Source of the DNA: Ignavibacteriota bacterium
GTDB taxonomy: Bacteria; Bacteroidota; Ignavibacteria; UBA10030
Assembly (NCBI GenBank): GCA_003819715.1
Contig: RPQN01000021.1
Location: forward strand, 1 to 45,409
DNA: 45,409 nt
Reading direction: 5' to 3'
Notes under the pieces: model-generated
Told to the model about the DNA's origin: nothing
Database searches by the model: none
Seen by the model: only the letters and a program-made list of their open reading frames with translations
Translations under genes and position numbers: made by a program
Shown: piece after piece, positions 9,372 to 18,502 of the stretch
Numbering within the stretch: the first letter of the stretch is position 1
How the letters are laid out: each line of letters opens with the position of its first letter

Positions 9372-9629
9372 TTACCTGGTTCTGGTGATCGCGGATAATG
9401 CCGTCATTAAATTTTTATGGCAGTCAGCGGGAAGAGCTGGTGCAGGGTATCGGCGGTAAAGCCCGACCGTGTTCTTGAGTGAACGTAGCTGGGCAGCGCA
9501 ATCAGGACATTCCTGCAAATGTTTCTTGATTTTACGGCAGAGCGGCGAATCGATCTGTTCGTCGAGATTTTCACAAACATACTTCGCCACCTCTGTGCAG
9601 CGTATCGCCTTGATCTTTTTCATCGTCAT
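9372..9629 (-). CDS. anti-sigma factor-like zinc-finger protein
   Basis: CxxxxxxVC...LCRKIKKHLQECPDCAAQL; overlaps the ECF sigma gene. Confidence 0.75.
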   Translation of the reverse strand: MTMKKIKAIRCTEVAKYVCENLDEQIDSPLCRKIKKHLQECPDCAAQLRSLKNTVGLYRRYPAPALPADCHKNLMTALSAITRTR

Positions 9630-10246
9630 GCCTTCATATATTCCTGCAGCTGCTTCTGAAGAAAAACACGCGCACGTCTCAGCCGCGATTTCAGCGCCGG
9701 GACGGATGTTTTAAGAATTTTTGCGGCTTCTTCCGACGACCGGCCTTCGACATCGCGGAGGATAAATGCAATCCGCTGGTCCATCGGAAGCATCAGGATC
9801 GCCTTGTCGAGATGCTCGCGCAATTCTTTGTTGACCATATCATCCTGGGGAGTCGTCTCCGTCAATGGAACCGTGTGTATCGGATGGACCTCGTCTTCCG
9901 GGTCCTGACCGGTGTGTGAAGAACCGGCGGAGTCCAGCGAGACCGATTGTTGTTCCAGTTTGCTTTTTCTCCGCTTCATCAAACAGTTGTTCGTCACGAT
10001 CTGATACAGCCACGTGCTGAATTTTGATTTGCCGTTGAACTGGTTGAGTTTCCGGTACACATTCACAAATGTATCCTGGAGGGTCTCGGCGGCTGGTTCC
10101 TCATCCCGGCACACTTTGAACGCAAAGCTGTACACCGTGGATTCGTACTTTTTCACCAGCTCGGTAAATGCGCGCTGGTCCCCCGATTTCGCCCTGCGGA
10201 CGAGTTCCGGTTCATTCTCGAGAGTTGCTGTCTTTTCGGTTCTCAT
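9626..10246 (-). CDS. ECF RNA polymerase sigma factor
   Basis: LVRRAKSGDQRAFTELVKKYE..ETLQDTFVNVYRKLNQF..FSTWLYQIVTNNCLMKRRK; sigma4 EGRSSEEAAKILKTSVPALKSRLRRAR. Confidence 0.92.
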   Translation of the reverse strand: MRTEKTATLENEPELVRRAKSGDQRAFTELVKKYESTVYSFAFKVCRDEEPAAETLQDTFVNVYRKLNQFNGKSKFSTWLYQIVTNNCLMKRRKSKLEQQSVSLDSAGSSHTGQDPEDEVHPIHTVPLTETTPQDDMVNKELREHLDKAILMLPMDQRIAFILRDVEGRSSEEAAKILKTSVPALKSRLRRARVFLQKQLQEYMKA

Positions 10247-10313
10247 ACGATTGTAAGATACGAAGAGACGGGGAGAAGAGAAAGGGTCCGAAAATAAGAC
10301 TGGTGGGCTATCA

Positions 10314-10346
10314 TAAGATTCCCGCCAACAATCCGCGGGAATGACA
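10314..10346 (-). repeat. REP-like palindromic repeat, copy 3
   Basis: TAAGATTCCC-N13-GGGAATGACA. Confidence 0.7.
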
Positions 10347-10393
10347 GCCGGAGGCCTGAGAATAATGCAAGCGTTAGCTTGCAACAATTTTTA

Positions 10394-10431
10394 TGTCATT
10401 CCCGAATGCTTTTGTCGGGAATCTTACTTTG
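10394..10431 (+). repeat. REP-like palindromic repeat, copy 4
   Basis: TGTCATTCCC-N13-GGGAATCTTACTTTG, same 38-bp length as copy 1. Confidence 0.7.
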
Positions 10432-10633
10432 CCTTATTGAGCATTCGCAAAATAGATCATTACCAAAATACACTCGATTCCCATTGCAGTATTCGATTCT
10501 GCACCATCTGAAGCTTTCACCTCCGGACTCCATCTTTTCCCGTTCATAGGAATAAAAAGAACGGAATACGTGAATATCGCACAAAAACGAGAACCCGTGC
10601 AATGGCATCAAACTTGTATTTATAAATACAGGT

Positions 10634-11065
10634 ATGATAAAACACGAACAGAAGCAAACATATTCGATAGGGGCGGTTGCAGAGCAGCTGGGGGTATCCG
10701 TTGAAACCATTCGATTGTACGAACGGAAGGGATTGATCCTGACCGCGAAGACCGAGGGCCATCAACGCCTCTTCTCGGAAACGGACATTGAACGGGTTCG
10801 ATGCATCCGTACCGCCATTAATGAGCATAAGATATCCATCGAAGGAATCCGGCGCATCCAATCGCTCGTCCCATGCTGGGAACACATCCAGTGCGCGGTG
10901 AAACAACGGGAAAAATGTCCGGCGTACCACCGTCCGGACGCGGGGTGCTGGACGTACAGGCATCTCCGGAATAATTGTGCCGGTCGGGAATGCCGCGACT
11001 GTACGGTCTATCAGCTTTCCGGCGATTGTGAAAAGATCAAATCACTCATCCATCATACGCTCTAA
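10634..11065 (+). CDS. MerR-family regulator with Cys-rich C-terminal domain
   Basis: YSIGAVAEQLGVSVETIRLYERKGLI plus CWEHIQC..KCPAY..GCWTY..NCAGRECRDCTVY..GDC tail. Confidence 0.9.
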   Translation: MIKHEQKQTYSIGAVAEQLGVSVETIRLYERKGLILTAKTEGHQRLFSETDIERVRCIRTAINEHKISIEGIRRIQSLVPCWEHIQCAVKQREKCPAYHRPDAGCWTYRHLRNNCAGRECRDCTVYQLSGDCEKIKSLIHHTL

Positions 11066-11100
11066 CGCTCCGGTGAAGCGTTGAGCGGCAAGGACGTCTT

Positions 11101-12675
11101 ATGAAAAAGGGAGCACTCACGGTCATCATGCTTGGGGCAATCATCGCTCTGATGTTCACCGCGCTGCAGAAGGACCGTTCCGGGAATGTCCCGCAGGAAA
11201 AATTAAAATCACGGTATGCTCATAAAGTCAATGCATCGGTAGACCATTCGTTGTTCCAGCAGCTGAAGAAAAAATTCACAAAACCGCAGGAGGTCACTGC
11301 CGCATGCATCTCCTGTCATAACGGGCGGGCGGCTGAAGTCATGCAGACGACGCACTGGAACTGGGAACGGAGCGAGTATATTGCCGGCAAAGGCATCCGG
11401 CCGCTGGGCAAGAAAAATGTTTTGAACAATTTCTGCATCGGTATTTCAGGGAACAAACAAAGCTGTAATAAATGTCATGCCGGCTACGGGTATGCGGATT
11501 CCAAATTTAATTTTAAGGATTCTTTAAATGTCGACTGCCTCGCATGCCACGACAACAGTTCGACTTACATCAAAGCGTCCGGCGGGGCCGGCATGCCCGA
11601 TTCCTCCGTCAACCTGAATACGGTCGCCCAGCATGTCGGCAAGCCGCAGCGGACCAATTGCGGGACATGCCATTTCTTCGGCGGCGGCGGGAATAATGTG
11701 AAACACGGGGACCTGGAAAAAGCGCTCTTTGATCCCTCCCGCGAGATCGATGTCCATATGGCAAGCGACGGCATCGATATGCAATGTGTCGACTGCCATA
11801 CCGCCGAACAGCATCAGATGCTGGGAAAGATGTACTCCGTTTCTTCGATGAACCGCGGCCGTGTGGAATGTGAACAGTGCCATACCGGGATGCCGCATGC
11901 GGATGACGTCTTAAATAATCATACGCTCAAGGTTGCCTGCCAGTCCTGTCATATTCCGACGTACGCCAAAGTCAATCCGACGAAACTCTACTGGGATTGG
12001 TCGACTGCAGGCAGGATGCGGGACGGCAAACCGTACGAAGAGACCGACTCCAACGGAGTGGACGTCTATATGTCTATCAAGGGATCCTTTCAATGGGGAA
12101 AACAATTGACTCCGGATTATATCTGGTTCAATGGTACCGCATCCCATTATCTCGTGGGCGACACCTTCGATCCTTCCAGGCCGCTCAAACTCAACGAGTT
12201 GTTCGGCAGCTATCGGGATCCGGACGCAAAGATTTATCCGGTCAAGATTCATCGCGCCAGACAAATTTACGACACGGAACATCATTATCTTATCCAGCCA
12301 AAAACCTTTTCCAGCAAGCCGGGCGACGGCGGATACTGGAAAGAGTTTAACTGGCAGAGAGCTTCTGAAGAAGGAATGAAATTAGTGAATCTCCCGTACA
12401 GCGGGAAATACGGATTTGTGGAAACGGAAATGTACTGGCCGGTCAACCATATGGTTTCTCCGAAAAATAAAACCGTGAAGTGCACGGAATGTCACACCCG
12501 GGACAACGGACGCCTGGCGCACCTGGGCGGTTTCTATCTTCCCGGAAGAGATTATAACCCATGGGTTGAATGGCTGGGCGGCGGATGTATCGCATTGACT
12601 CTTGCCGGTGTTGTCCTTCACGGCGGTGCAAGAATTGTTATGGGCCGAAAAAGAAAAGGAAGCAACCTCCCATGA
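11101..12675 (+). CDS. otr: octaheme c-type cytochrome, tetrathionate reductase (OTR) family, C-terminal TM anchor
   Basis: Eight CxxCH motifs (CISCH, CNKCH, CLACH, CGTCH, CVDCH, CEQCH, CQSCH, CTECH); ACISCHNGRAAEVMQTTHWNW near N terminus. Confidence 0.85.
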   Translation: MKKGALTVIMLGAIIALMFTALQKDRSGNVPQEKLKSRYAHKVNASVDHSLFQQLKKKFTKPQEVTAACISCHNGRAAEVMQTTHWNWERSEYIAGKGIRPLGKKNVLNNFCIGISGNKQSCNKCHAGYGYADSKFNFKDSLNVDCLACHDNSSTYIKASGGAGMPDSSVNLNTVAQHVGKPQRTNCGTCHFFGGGGNNVKHGDLEKALFDPSREIDVHMASDGIDMQCVDCHTAEQHQMLGKMYSVSSMNRGRVECEQCHTGMPHADDVLNNHTLKVACQSCHIPTYAKVNPTKLYWDWSTAGRMRDGKPYEETDSNGVDVYMSIKGSFQWGKQLTPDYIWFNGTASHYLVGDTFDPSRPLKLNELFGSYRDPDAKIYPVKIHRARQIYDTEHHYLIQPKTFSSKPGDGGYWKEFNWQRASEEGMKLVNLPYSGKYGFVETEMYWPVNHMVSPKNKTVKCTECHTRDNGRLAHLGGFYLPGRDYNPWVEWLGGGCIALTLAGVVLHGGARIVMGRKRKGSNLP

Positions 12676-13334
12676 AAAAAGAATATGTCTATCGCAGCTT
12701 CGAACGGTTCTGGCACTGGCTGCAGGCCGTACTCATCCTCTTTCTCGGAATCACCGGATTTGAGATCCATGGATCGATTCGTTTCTTCGGGTACGATCAA
12801 GCCGTTGCGTATCACCATGTTGCCTCGATGAGTTTTCTGGTCCTCATTGTCTTTGCCGTCTTCTGGCATATCACCACCGGAGAGTGGAAACAGTACCTGC
12901 CGACGCGAAAAAATCTGCGGGCGCAGCTTGAGTACTACATCCTCGGCATTTTCCACAACGCTCCGCATCCGACGAAAAAAACAGTCCTGAGCAAACTCAA
13001 TCCGCTCCAAAAACTGGTTTATGCGGGCCTGAAAGTGCTTGTTATTCCGGTGATGGTGTTCACCGGCCTTCTCTCCATGTTTTATCGGTACCCTCAACGA
13101 TATGAAGTACTCAGTCTGAACATTAACGGGCTTCAAACGATCGCACTCCTTCACACCATCGGTGCGTTTCTTCTTGTCGCCTTCTTCATTGCGCATCTGT
13201 ATCTCATCACTACCGGCCGTACGGTGACATCAAACCTTAAAGCCATGATCACCGGATATGAAGAATTGCCCGTGGACACGGAAAAAAGAGATGATGACGC
13301 ATCGACGACATCCGTGAGCGAGGTGAACCCATGA
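12672..13334 (+). CDS. cytochrome b/b561-type membrane protein
   Basis: RSFERFWHWLQAVLILFLGITGFEIHG, AYHHVASMSFL, LHTIGAFLLVAFFIAHLYLITTG; overlaps the octaheme gene. Confidence 0.87.
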   Translation: MKKEYVYRSFERFWHWLQAVLILFLGITGFEIHGSIRFFGYDQAVAYHHVASMSFLVLIVFAVFWHITTGEWKQYLPTRKNLRAQLEYYILGIFHNAPHPTKKTVLSKLNPLQKLVYAGLKVLVIPVMVFTGLLSMFYRYPQRYEVLSLNINGLQTIALLHTIGAFLLVAFFIAHLYLITTGRTVTSNLKAMITGYEELPVDTEKRDDDASTTSVSEVNP

Positions 13335-13855
13335 ACACAAAATATATGAATCCGTATCTTGCAGGATTTTTTCTCGGCCTTGTTCTGCTCGCCGCACTTT
13401 TTATTACCGGGCGAGGTCTCGGCGCAAGCGGCGCCATCAAGAGTATGGTCGTCGCAGCGGTGGACGGCATTGCGCCTGCCCATGCCGAATCTTCATCGTT
13501 CTACGGAACATATGTCGGCCCCGGGAAAGAACATCCCCTGAAGTCGTGGCTGTTCTTTGAAGTGGTGGGGGTTCTCATCGGCGGATTTATTTCCGGATTG
13601 GTCTCCGATCGATTGAAGATCGTCACCGAATCGGGCCCGAATGTCAAACCGAAAATCCGGTGGCTCTTCGCTGCCATTGGCGGCGCCTTATTTGGAATCG
13701 GCGCACAGTTTGCCCGCGGATGCACGAGCGGCGCGGCGTTAACCGGAATGGCGGTCCTTTCAACGGCCGGATTTGTCACGATGATGGCAATTTTTGGCTC
13801 AGGGTATGCATTCGCGTACTTTGCCAGGAAATTGTGGATCAAAGAAAAAGAATAG
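13331..13855 (+). CDS. YeeE/YedE family protein (thiosulfate-permease-like)
   Basis: IGGALFGIGAQFARGCTSGAALTGMAVLSTAGF. Confidence 0.85.
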   Translation: MNTKYMNPYLAGFFLGLVLLAALFITGRGLGASGAIKSMVVAAVDGIAPAHAESSSFYGTYVGPGKEHPLKSWLFFEVVGVLIGGFISGLVSDRLKIVTESGPNVKPKIRWLFAAIGGALFGIGAQFARGCTSGAALTGMAVLSTAGFVTMMAIFGSGYAFAYFARKLWIKEKE

Positions 13856-13863
13856 GTGAACCC

Positions 13864-15060
13864 ATGGGACCATTTGTACCTGAATTGATATCCGACCAGC
13901 TCAATCTTCTTGTTGCTCTCTTCATTGGAATCGGATTTGGATTTGTGCTGGAGCAGGCGGGATTCTCATCCTCGCGGCGCCTTGCCGGTGTTTTTTACGG
14001 CTACGATTTCACCGTGTTGCGTGTATTTTTTACCGCCGCCGTGACGGCCATGAGCGGTGTACTCCTGCTCGGGTATTTCGGGTTGCTGGACACGGAGGCG
14101 ATTTATGTGAATCCCATGTGGCTTCTGCCTGCCGTGGTGGGAGGAATCATCATGGGCGCCGGTTTTATCCTGGGCGGATATTGTCCCGGTACCAGCATCA
14201 GTGCAGCCGCCATCGGGAAAGTGGACGGGATGTTTTTTATCGGCGGCGGAATTCTCGGAGTACTTGTTTTCGGAGAGCTTTTCCCCCTGTACGATAAATT
14301 TTATGAATCCACGCCGCTGGGCGCTCTGAAAGTATTCGATTTGCTCGGCATCTCACAGGGACTTTTTGCATTTCTTTTGATCACCATTGCCGTTACCGCG
14401 TTTGCCGTGACGACCATGATCGAAAAACGGGTGAATAAAAATTCCGCTCCTTCTCTCGAATTTAAAACCAGCAGGCATGTCGCCGCAGGGATAGTTGCCC
14501 TGGCGCTTGGTGTTCTGTTCATCGTTCTCCCGGATCGAAAAACCCATCTCCTCAATAAGGTGTCCGAACCAAATTACATCTCTTCGCATCCCGTGGTGAC
14601 GATGGAAATAGATGAATTGGCATTTCGCATTGTCGATCGTGAACCCAACATTCAAATTATTGATGTGCGCACGCCGGAATCGTACGCCCGGATGGCGCTG
14701 CCTGCCTCCAACAATATTCAGGTTCGGGATTTCTTCAGCAAAGAATGGGCCTCGGCCTTTTCCCGGCGCCATGTCAGGAAAGTGATCGTCGGTGAGAATG
14801 ATGCACAGGAACGTTCTTCTTACCTTCTCCTGCAGGAACTGGGGTACGAGAACCTCGCCATATTGCAGGGAGGATTTGAAGCGTTCAATAAAACAATACT
14901 GACCTCTTCGGTTCCCGTTTCGACTGGCGGCCGATGGGAAGCGGATGTCATCAAATTTCGCAATGACGCACGCGCCAGAATATCGAAAATGATCGTGGAC
15001 AGTAAACAACAAGGGCAAAAGATCGTCAGGAAGGAAAAGAAAATCCAGGGAGGGTGTTAA
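13864..15060 (+). CDS. YeeE/YedE family permease fused to rhodanese-like domain
   Basis: GFGFVLEQAGFSSSRRLAGVFYGYDFTVLRVFFTAAVTAM, GGYCPGTSISAAAIGKVDG, then IQIIDVRTPESYARMALPASNNI...ELGYENLAILQGGFEAF; start chosen at MGPFVPEL. Confidence 0.85.
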   Translation: MGPFVPELISDQLNLLVALFIGIGFGFVLEQAGFSSSRRLAGVFYGYDFTVLRVFFTAAVTAMSGVLLLGYFGLLDTEAIYVNPMWLLPAVVGGIIMGAGFILGGYCPGTSISAAAIGKVDGMFFIGGGILGVLVFGELFPLYDKFYESTPLGALKVFDLLGISQGLFAFLLITIAVTAFAVTTMIEKRVNKNSAPSLEFKTSRHVAAGIVALALGVLFIVLPDRKTHLLNKVSEPNYISSHPVVTMEIDELAFRIVDREPNIQIIDVRTPESYARMALPASNNIQVRDFFSKEWASAFSRRHVRKVIVGENDAQERSSYLLLQELGYENLAILQGGFEAFNKTILTSSVPVSTGGRWEADVIKFRNDARARISKMIVDSKQQGQKIVRKEKKIQGGC

Positions 15061-15158
15061 AAGCGCATCGTATATTTCTTTGATTAACAGAAATGTTCGA
15101 TGTAAAAATTTTTGCAGTCAGGTTTAGGTAATGAGGAAGTGCGGCCGCGGGAAGAAAT

Positions 15159-15752
15159 TTAATATCCCCGGATGTCCGTTGCCAGCATTCCCGCCTTGCG
15201 TGCCGCCTCCAAGCCGATATCTCCATCTTCAAATACCTGGCAGTATTGCGGAGGAATATGAATGCGTTTTGCTGCTTCGAGAAAAATGTCCGGCGAGGGT
15301 TTGGGCAGGACGTCTTTATCGCCGGCAGTGATAATGACCTGAAAATAGTGTTTGATCCCAGTCAATTCCAGGGAGAGCAAGACATTCTCCTCCGAACCGC
15401 CTGAAGCAACCGCCATGGGAAGCCGCGATGCATACCGGCGGACGACATCCACCACTGCTTCGATCGGTTTTATCTCCGCACAATGTGTATGAAAATATTC
15501 CTGTTTGATGCGCGCGGTCGACTCCACATCGAGATTCGCTCCAAACATGCGGTTATAGTCATCGAGGATATCATTTCCCTGCATCCCTTTTTTCGAAAAA
15601 ATAAAATCATAATTCCAGATGCCGCCCGCGGTGGTGATGGCATGTTCCCATGCCTTCATATGGAGGGGCATTGAATCGACGAGGGTCCCGTCGCAGTCAA
15701 AAATCAATCCTTTGATATAGTCAGGCACTTCAATTGTTTTCATCTGTGTCAT
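15159..15752 (-). CDS. HAD-superfamily hydrolase (beta-phosphoglucomutase-like)
   Basis: GLIFDCDGTLVDSMPLHMKAWEHA...PKPSPDIFLEAAKRI..CQVFEDGDIGLEAARKAGM. Confidence 0.92.
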   Translation of the reverse strand: MTQMKTIEVPDYIKGLIFDCDGTLVDSMPLHMKAWEHAITTAGGIWNYDFIFSKKGMQGNDILDDYNRMFGANLDVESTARIKQEYFHTHCAEIKPIEAVVDVVRRYASRLPMAVASGGSEENVLLSLELTGIKHYFQVIITAGDKDVLPKPSPDIFLEAAKRIHIPPQYCQVFEDGDIGLEAARKAGMLATDIRGY

Positions 15753-15816
15753 GGTTGATTGATAAAAAAGGCGATCCGGATTTGACCGTTCACTTCCCGC
15801 CACGAGACCGGTAACA

Positions 15817-16656
15817 TTAATACTCCGCCGGTAATTCCTGGAGCTGCTGGTAGGTAAACACCGGGCCGTCCTTGCACACGTAGACTTTTCCCACGTTGCA
15901 CCGGCCGCATTTCCCGACCCCGCACTTCATTCTATTTTCGAGTGTGGTGAATATGGTGTCCGGTGTAAATCCGAGTTTCAGCAGTTCGGGAAATGTGAAT
16001 TTGATCATCACCGGCGGACCGCAGACAACCGCAACCGTCTGTTCACTCGACGGTTCCATCCAGTCGAGCACGGAAGGCACAAATCCCACTTTCCCTTTCC
16101 ATTCCGGCGTCTCTCCCCCCGGATCAACCGTCGTGACCAGCTTCAAATCGGTGCGTGCGCTCCATTCGTCCAATTCGTATTTGTACACCAGATCGGCCAC
16201 GGAACGCGCGCCATACAGAATAGTGATATCCTTAAACTGATCCCGTAAATCGAGGACATTCCAGATAACGGAACGCAGCGGCGGCAAGGCGATCCCGCCG
16301 GCAATGAAGAGTAAGTTTTTCCCTTTCCATTTCTCGATGGGGAAGGTGTTGCCGTAAGGACCGCGGAATCCAATCACATCGCCTTCTTCTTTCCGGGCAA
16401 GTGCGGACGTGACGCGGCCGGTCTGCCTGAATGTGCACTCGATATAATCTTTTCGCGTGGGCGACGAGGCGATGCAAAATGTCGATTCCCCTTCACCGAA
16501 AATCGAGTATTCGCCGAATTGTCCGGTTTGGAAACGAAATTGGTTCTTCTCCTCATCGTCCGTGAACCTGAGCCGGAATGTTTTTACGCCGGGGGCTTCA
16601 TCGAGAATTTTCTCGATCTGCATGAGATACGGTTTATAGATATTGGTTGAACTCAT
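15817..16656 (-). CDS. floxA: FAD/NAD(P)-binding oxidoreductase, FloxA-like (sulfhydrogenase gamma/AsrB-like)
   Basis: FRFQTGQFGEYSIFGEGEST, GGIALPPLRSVIW, CGVGKCGRCNVGKVYVCKDGPVF. Confidence 0.85.
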   Translation of the reverse strand: MSSTNIYKPYLMQIEKILDEAPGVKTFRLRFTDDEEKNQFRFQTGQFGEYSIFGEGESTFCIASSPTRKDYIECTFRQTGRVTSALARKEEGDVIGFRGPYGNTFPIEKWKGKNLLFIAGGIALPPLRSVIWNVLDLRDQFKDITILYGARSVADLVYKYELDEWSARTDLKLVTTVDPGGETPEWKGKVGFVPSVLDWMEPSSEQTVAVVCGPPVMIKFTFPELLKLGFTPDTIFTTLENRMKCGVGKCGRCNVGKVYVCKDGPVFTYQQLQELPAEY

Positions 16657-16672
16657 AGACGTTTTGTGCTCT

Positions 16673-17701
16673 TCAGATTTCCATCGTCTTTTTTATTTCA
16701 ATCAGTTGTTCCTTGATATTCATATCGGCCGGGCAGGCGCGGGAACATCTGCCGCATCCGACGCACCCGAGCAGTCCGAACCGGTCGGGCATGTAGAAAA
16801 ACTTGTGCATCAGGCGCTGCCGCCAGCGATCGCTTTGTGTCTTCCGCGGATTGTGCCCCGATGTATGCAGGGTGAAGAGCGAGAACCCGCATGAATCCCA
16901 GCAGCGCAGACGGCCGCCTTTTTTGGCCGTTCCTTCATCCTGAATATCGAAACAGGAACAGACCGGACAGACGTATGCACAGGCACCGCACCCCAAACAT
17001 CGGAGCGACGCGTCATTCCAAAACGGATGATCGAACGATTTCGATAAGCAGGCCGCCACTTCCGTTGAGGAAAAACTCCGATCAATATTCGCCAGCACTT
17101 TTGTTTTATCGAACGGGCCGCTGGTTTCAAAATATTGTCCGGAGGCACCGACCAGCGATTGTCCTTTCTCCGTCAGCACCTCCACAAAATATTTGCCATT
17201 CCCGACAGGCGTCAACAGGATATCACTGCCCCTCGTATCGCCCGGGGAGGAACCGACGGAAGTGCAAAAACAATTTTGATCCGATTGAACGCAGCTGACG
17301 CTGATGACGGTCAGCGACTTCTGCCGCTGCTCGATAAAGGCATCAGGCTCATCGCGGCGGAAGAACTCCGCAAGTGTGTGTAATGCCGAAGCATCGCACG
17401 GCCGTGAACCGAACAGCACCCGGTCCGGCATCTGACCGGCCGTTCCATGGTCGATCACGTGCAGGGTTCCGTTGTTCTGTTCGTACGAGAGCAGCCGTTC
17501 TACTTTTGGAAACAGAATTTCTTTCGGCGAGAGGGTGGTCTGAATCTCATCAAAGACGATGGAACCGCTCTGACTCACCGGCAGAAAATACGTCTTTCCG
17601 GTTTTCCGTTGAGGAGCGTAAAGATGTTTCCCGGATGAAATGAGTCCGTCCAGGAACTGTAATAATTTTTCGTGATGGATGACTGCCTGCTGATGGCTCA
17701 T
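16673..17701 (-). CDS. floxB: 4Fe-4S dicluster protein, FloxB-like (sulfhydrogenase beta/AsrA-like)
   Basis: CLGCGACAYVCPVCSCFDIQDE and LLGCVGCGRCSRACPADMNIKEQL. Confidence 0.85.
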   Translation of the reverse strand: MSHQQAVIHHEKLLQFLDGLISSGKHLYAPQRKTGKTYFLPVSQSGSIVFDEIQTTLSPKEILFPKVERLLSYEQNNGTLHVIDHGTAGQMPDRVLFGSRPCDASALHTLAEFFRRDEPDAFIEQRQKSLTVISVSCVQSDQNCFCTSVGSSPGDTRGSDILLTPVGNGKYFVEVLTEKGQSLVGASGQYFETSGPFDKTKVLANIDRSFSSTEVAACLSKSFDHPFWNDASLRCLGCGACAYVCPVCSCFDIQDEGTAKKGGRLRCWDSCGFSLFTLHTSGHNPRKTQSDRWRQRLMHKFFYMPDRFGLLGCVGCGRCSRACPADMNIKEQLIEIKKTMEI

Positions 17702-18498
17702 TGGATAAAAGTTTCCCTGTCGTCTGTGTTGAACGATGACATTGCCGAATCCGCATTGCAGCGCAGCCCCGGTTCATGACCGAATTCCTGTTTGACCATC
17801 CGCGACGCTTCTATCGTCAGCAATCCGATGGGAATCCCGACGGGGCAGGCGATGCTGCAGGATCCGCATTCGATACATCGGCCTGCGAGGTGCATCGCGC
17901 GGTTGATATGCCATTCAAAATTTCCCTGCGGGTGGGAAGCCGGACAGACCCATTGCGGCTGGTTATTCTCCGAGATGCACCGCTCGCAATAACACAACGG
18001 ACATGCCGCCCGGCAGGCATAACATTTGAAACACCGGGAGAGCTCATTCTGCCAATAGGCATTCCGCTGCGGGAGCGGCATCTCCGCAATGGTTTTCATT
18101 TCTTTAAGAACGAATGGAGGAAAGACGACAGGATGCTTCGCCGAATATTCCTCGAGTGACGCGTTGTCTTTTAATTCCAGTACCGCCCCCTGGTCGACCG
18201 CAAGTACGACGACGCTGCAGGGCTTCACCTGATTTTCTGAAATCAGTTGGATGATGGATTTTACGGCCGCCGGCGTCGCCACGATCGCCGGAGTTCCCAG
18301 ATTTTTTATTTCCGGTTTATTGAGATAGACCGCCAAATTTTGTCTGCACCGGTCGTCCCACACGAGGCCGGCCGCAGTCTCTGCATTCCTGACAAAGACC
18401 GGGCGGACGCGGTCACCGCAGCCGCGGCCATATCCGATGATGACCTGAACGGTCCCGGATTCCAGCAGTTCCTTTGTTTTTTGATGTAACGCCTGCAT
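17698..18498 (-). CDS. floxC: iron-sulfur protein, FloxC-like
   Basis: CFKCYACRAACPLCYCERC and CIECGSCSIACPVGIPIGLL; located between FloxB- and MvhD-like genes. Confidence 0.8.
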   Translation of the reverse strand: MQALHQKTKELLESGTVQVIIGYGRGCGDRVRPVFVRNAETAAGLVWDDRCRQNLAVYLNKPEIKNLGTPAIVATPAAVKSIIQLISENQVKPCSVVVLAVDQGAVLELKDNASLEEYSAKHPVVFPPFVLKEMKTIAEMPLPQRNAYWQNELSRCFKCYACRAACPLCYCERCISENNQPQWVCPASHPQGNFEWHINRAMHLAGRCIECGSCSIACPVGIPIGLLTIEASRMVKQEFGHEPGLRCNADSAMSSFNTDDRETFIQ

Positions 18499-18502
18499 TC
18501 TC

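Noticed and set aside
11101-12675. Hydroxylamine oxidoreductase identity for the octaheme protein
   Set aside because: N-terminal CISCHNGRAAEVMQTTHW context resembles OTR-type cytochromes more than HAO; still needs phylogeny.
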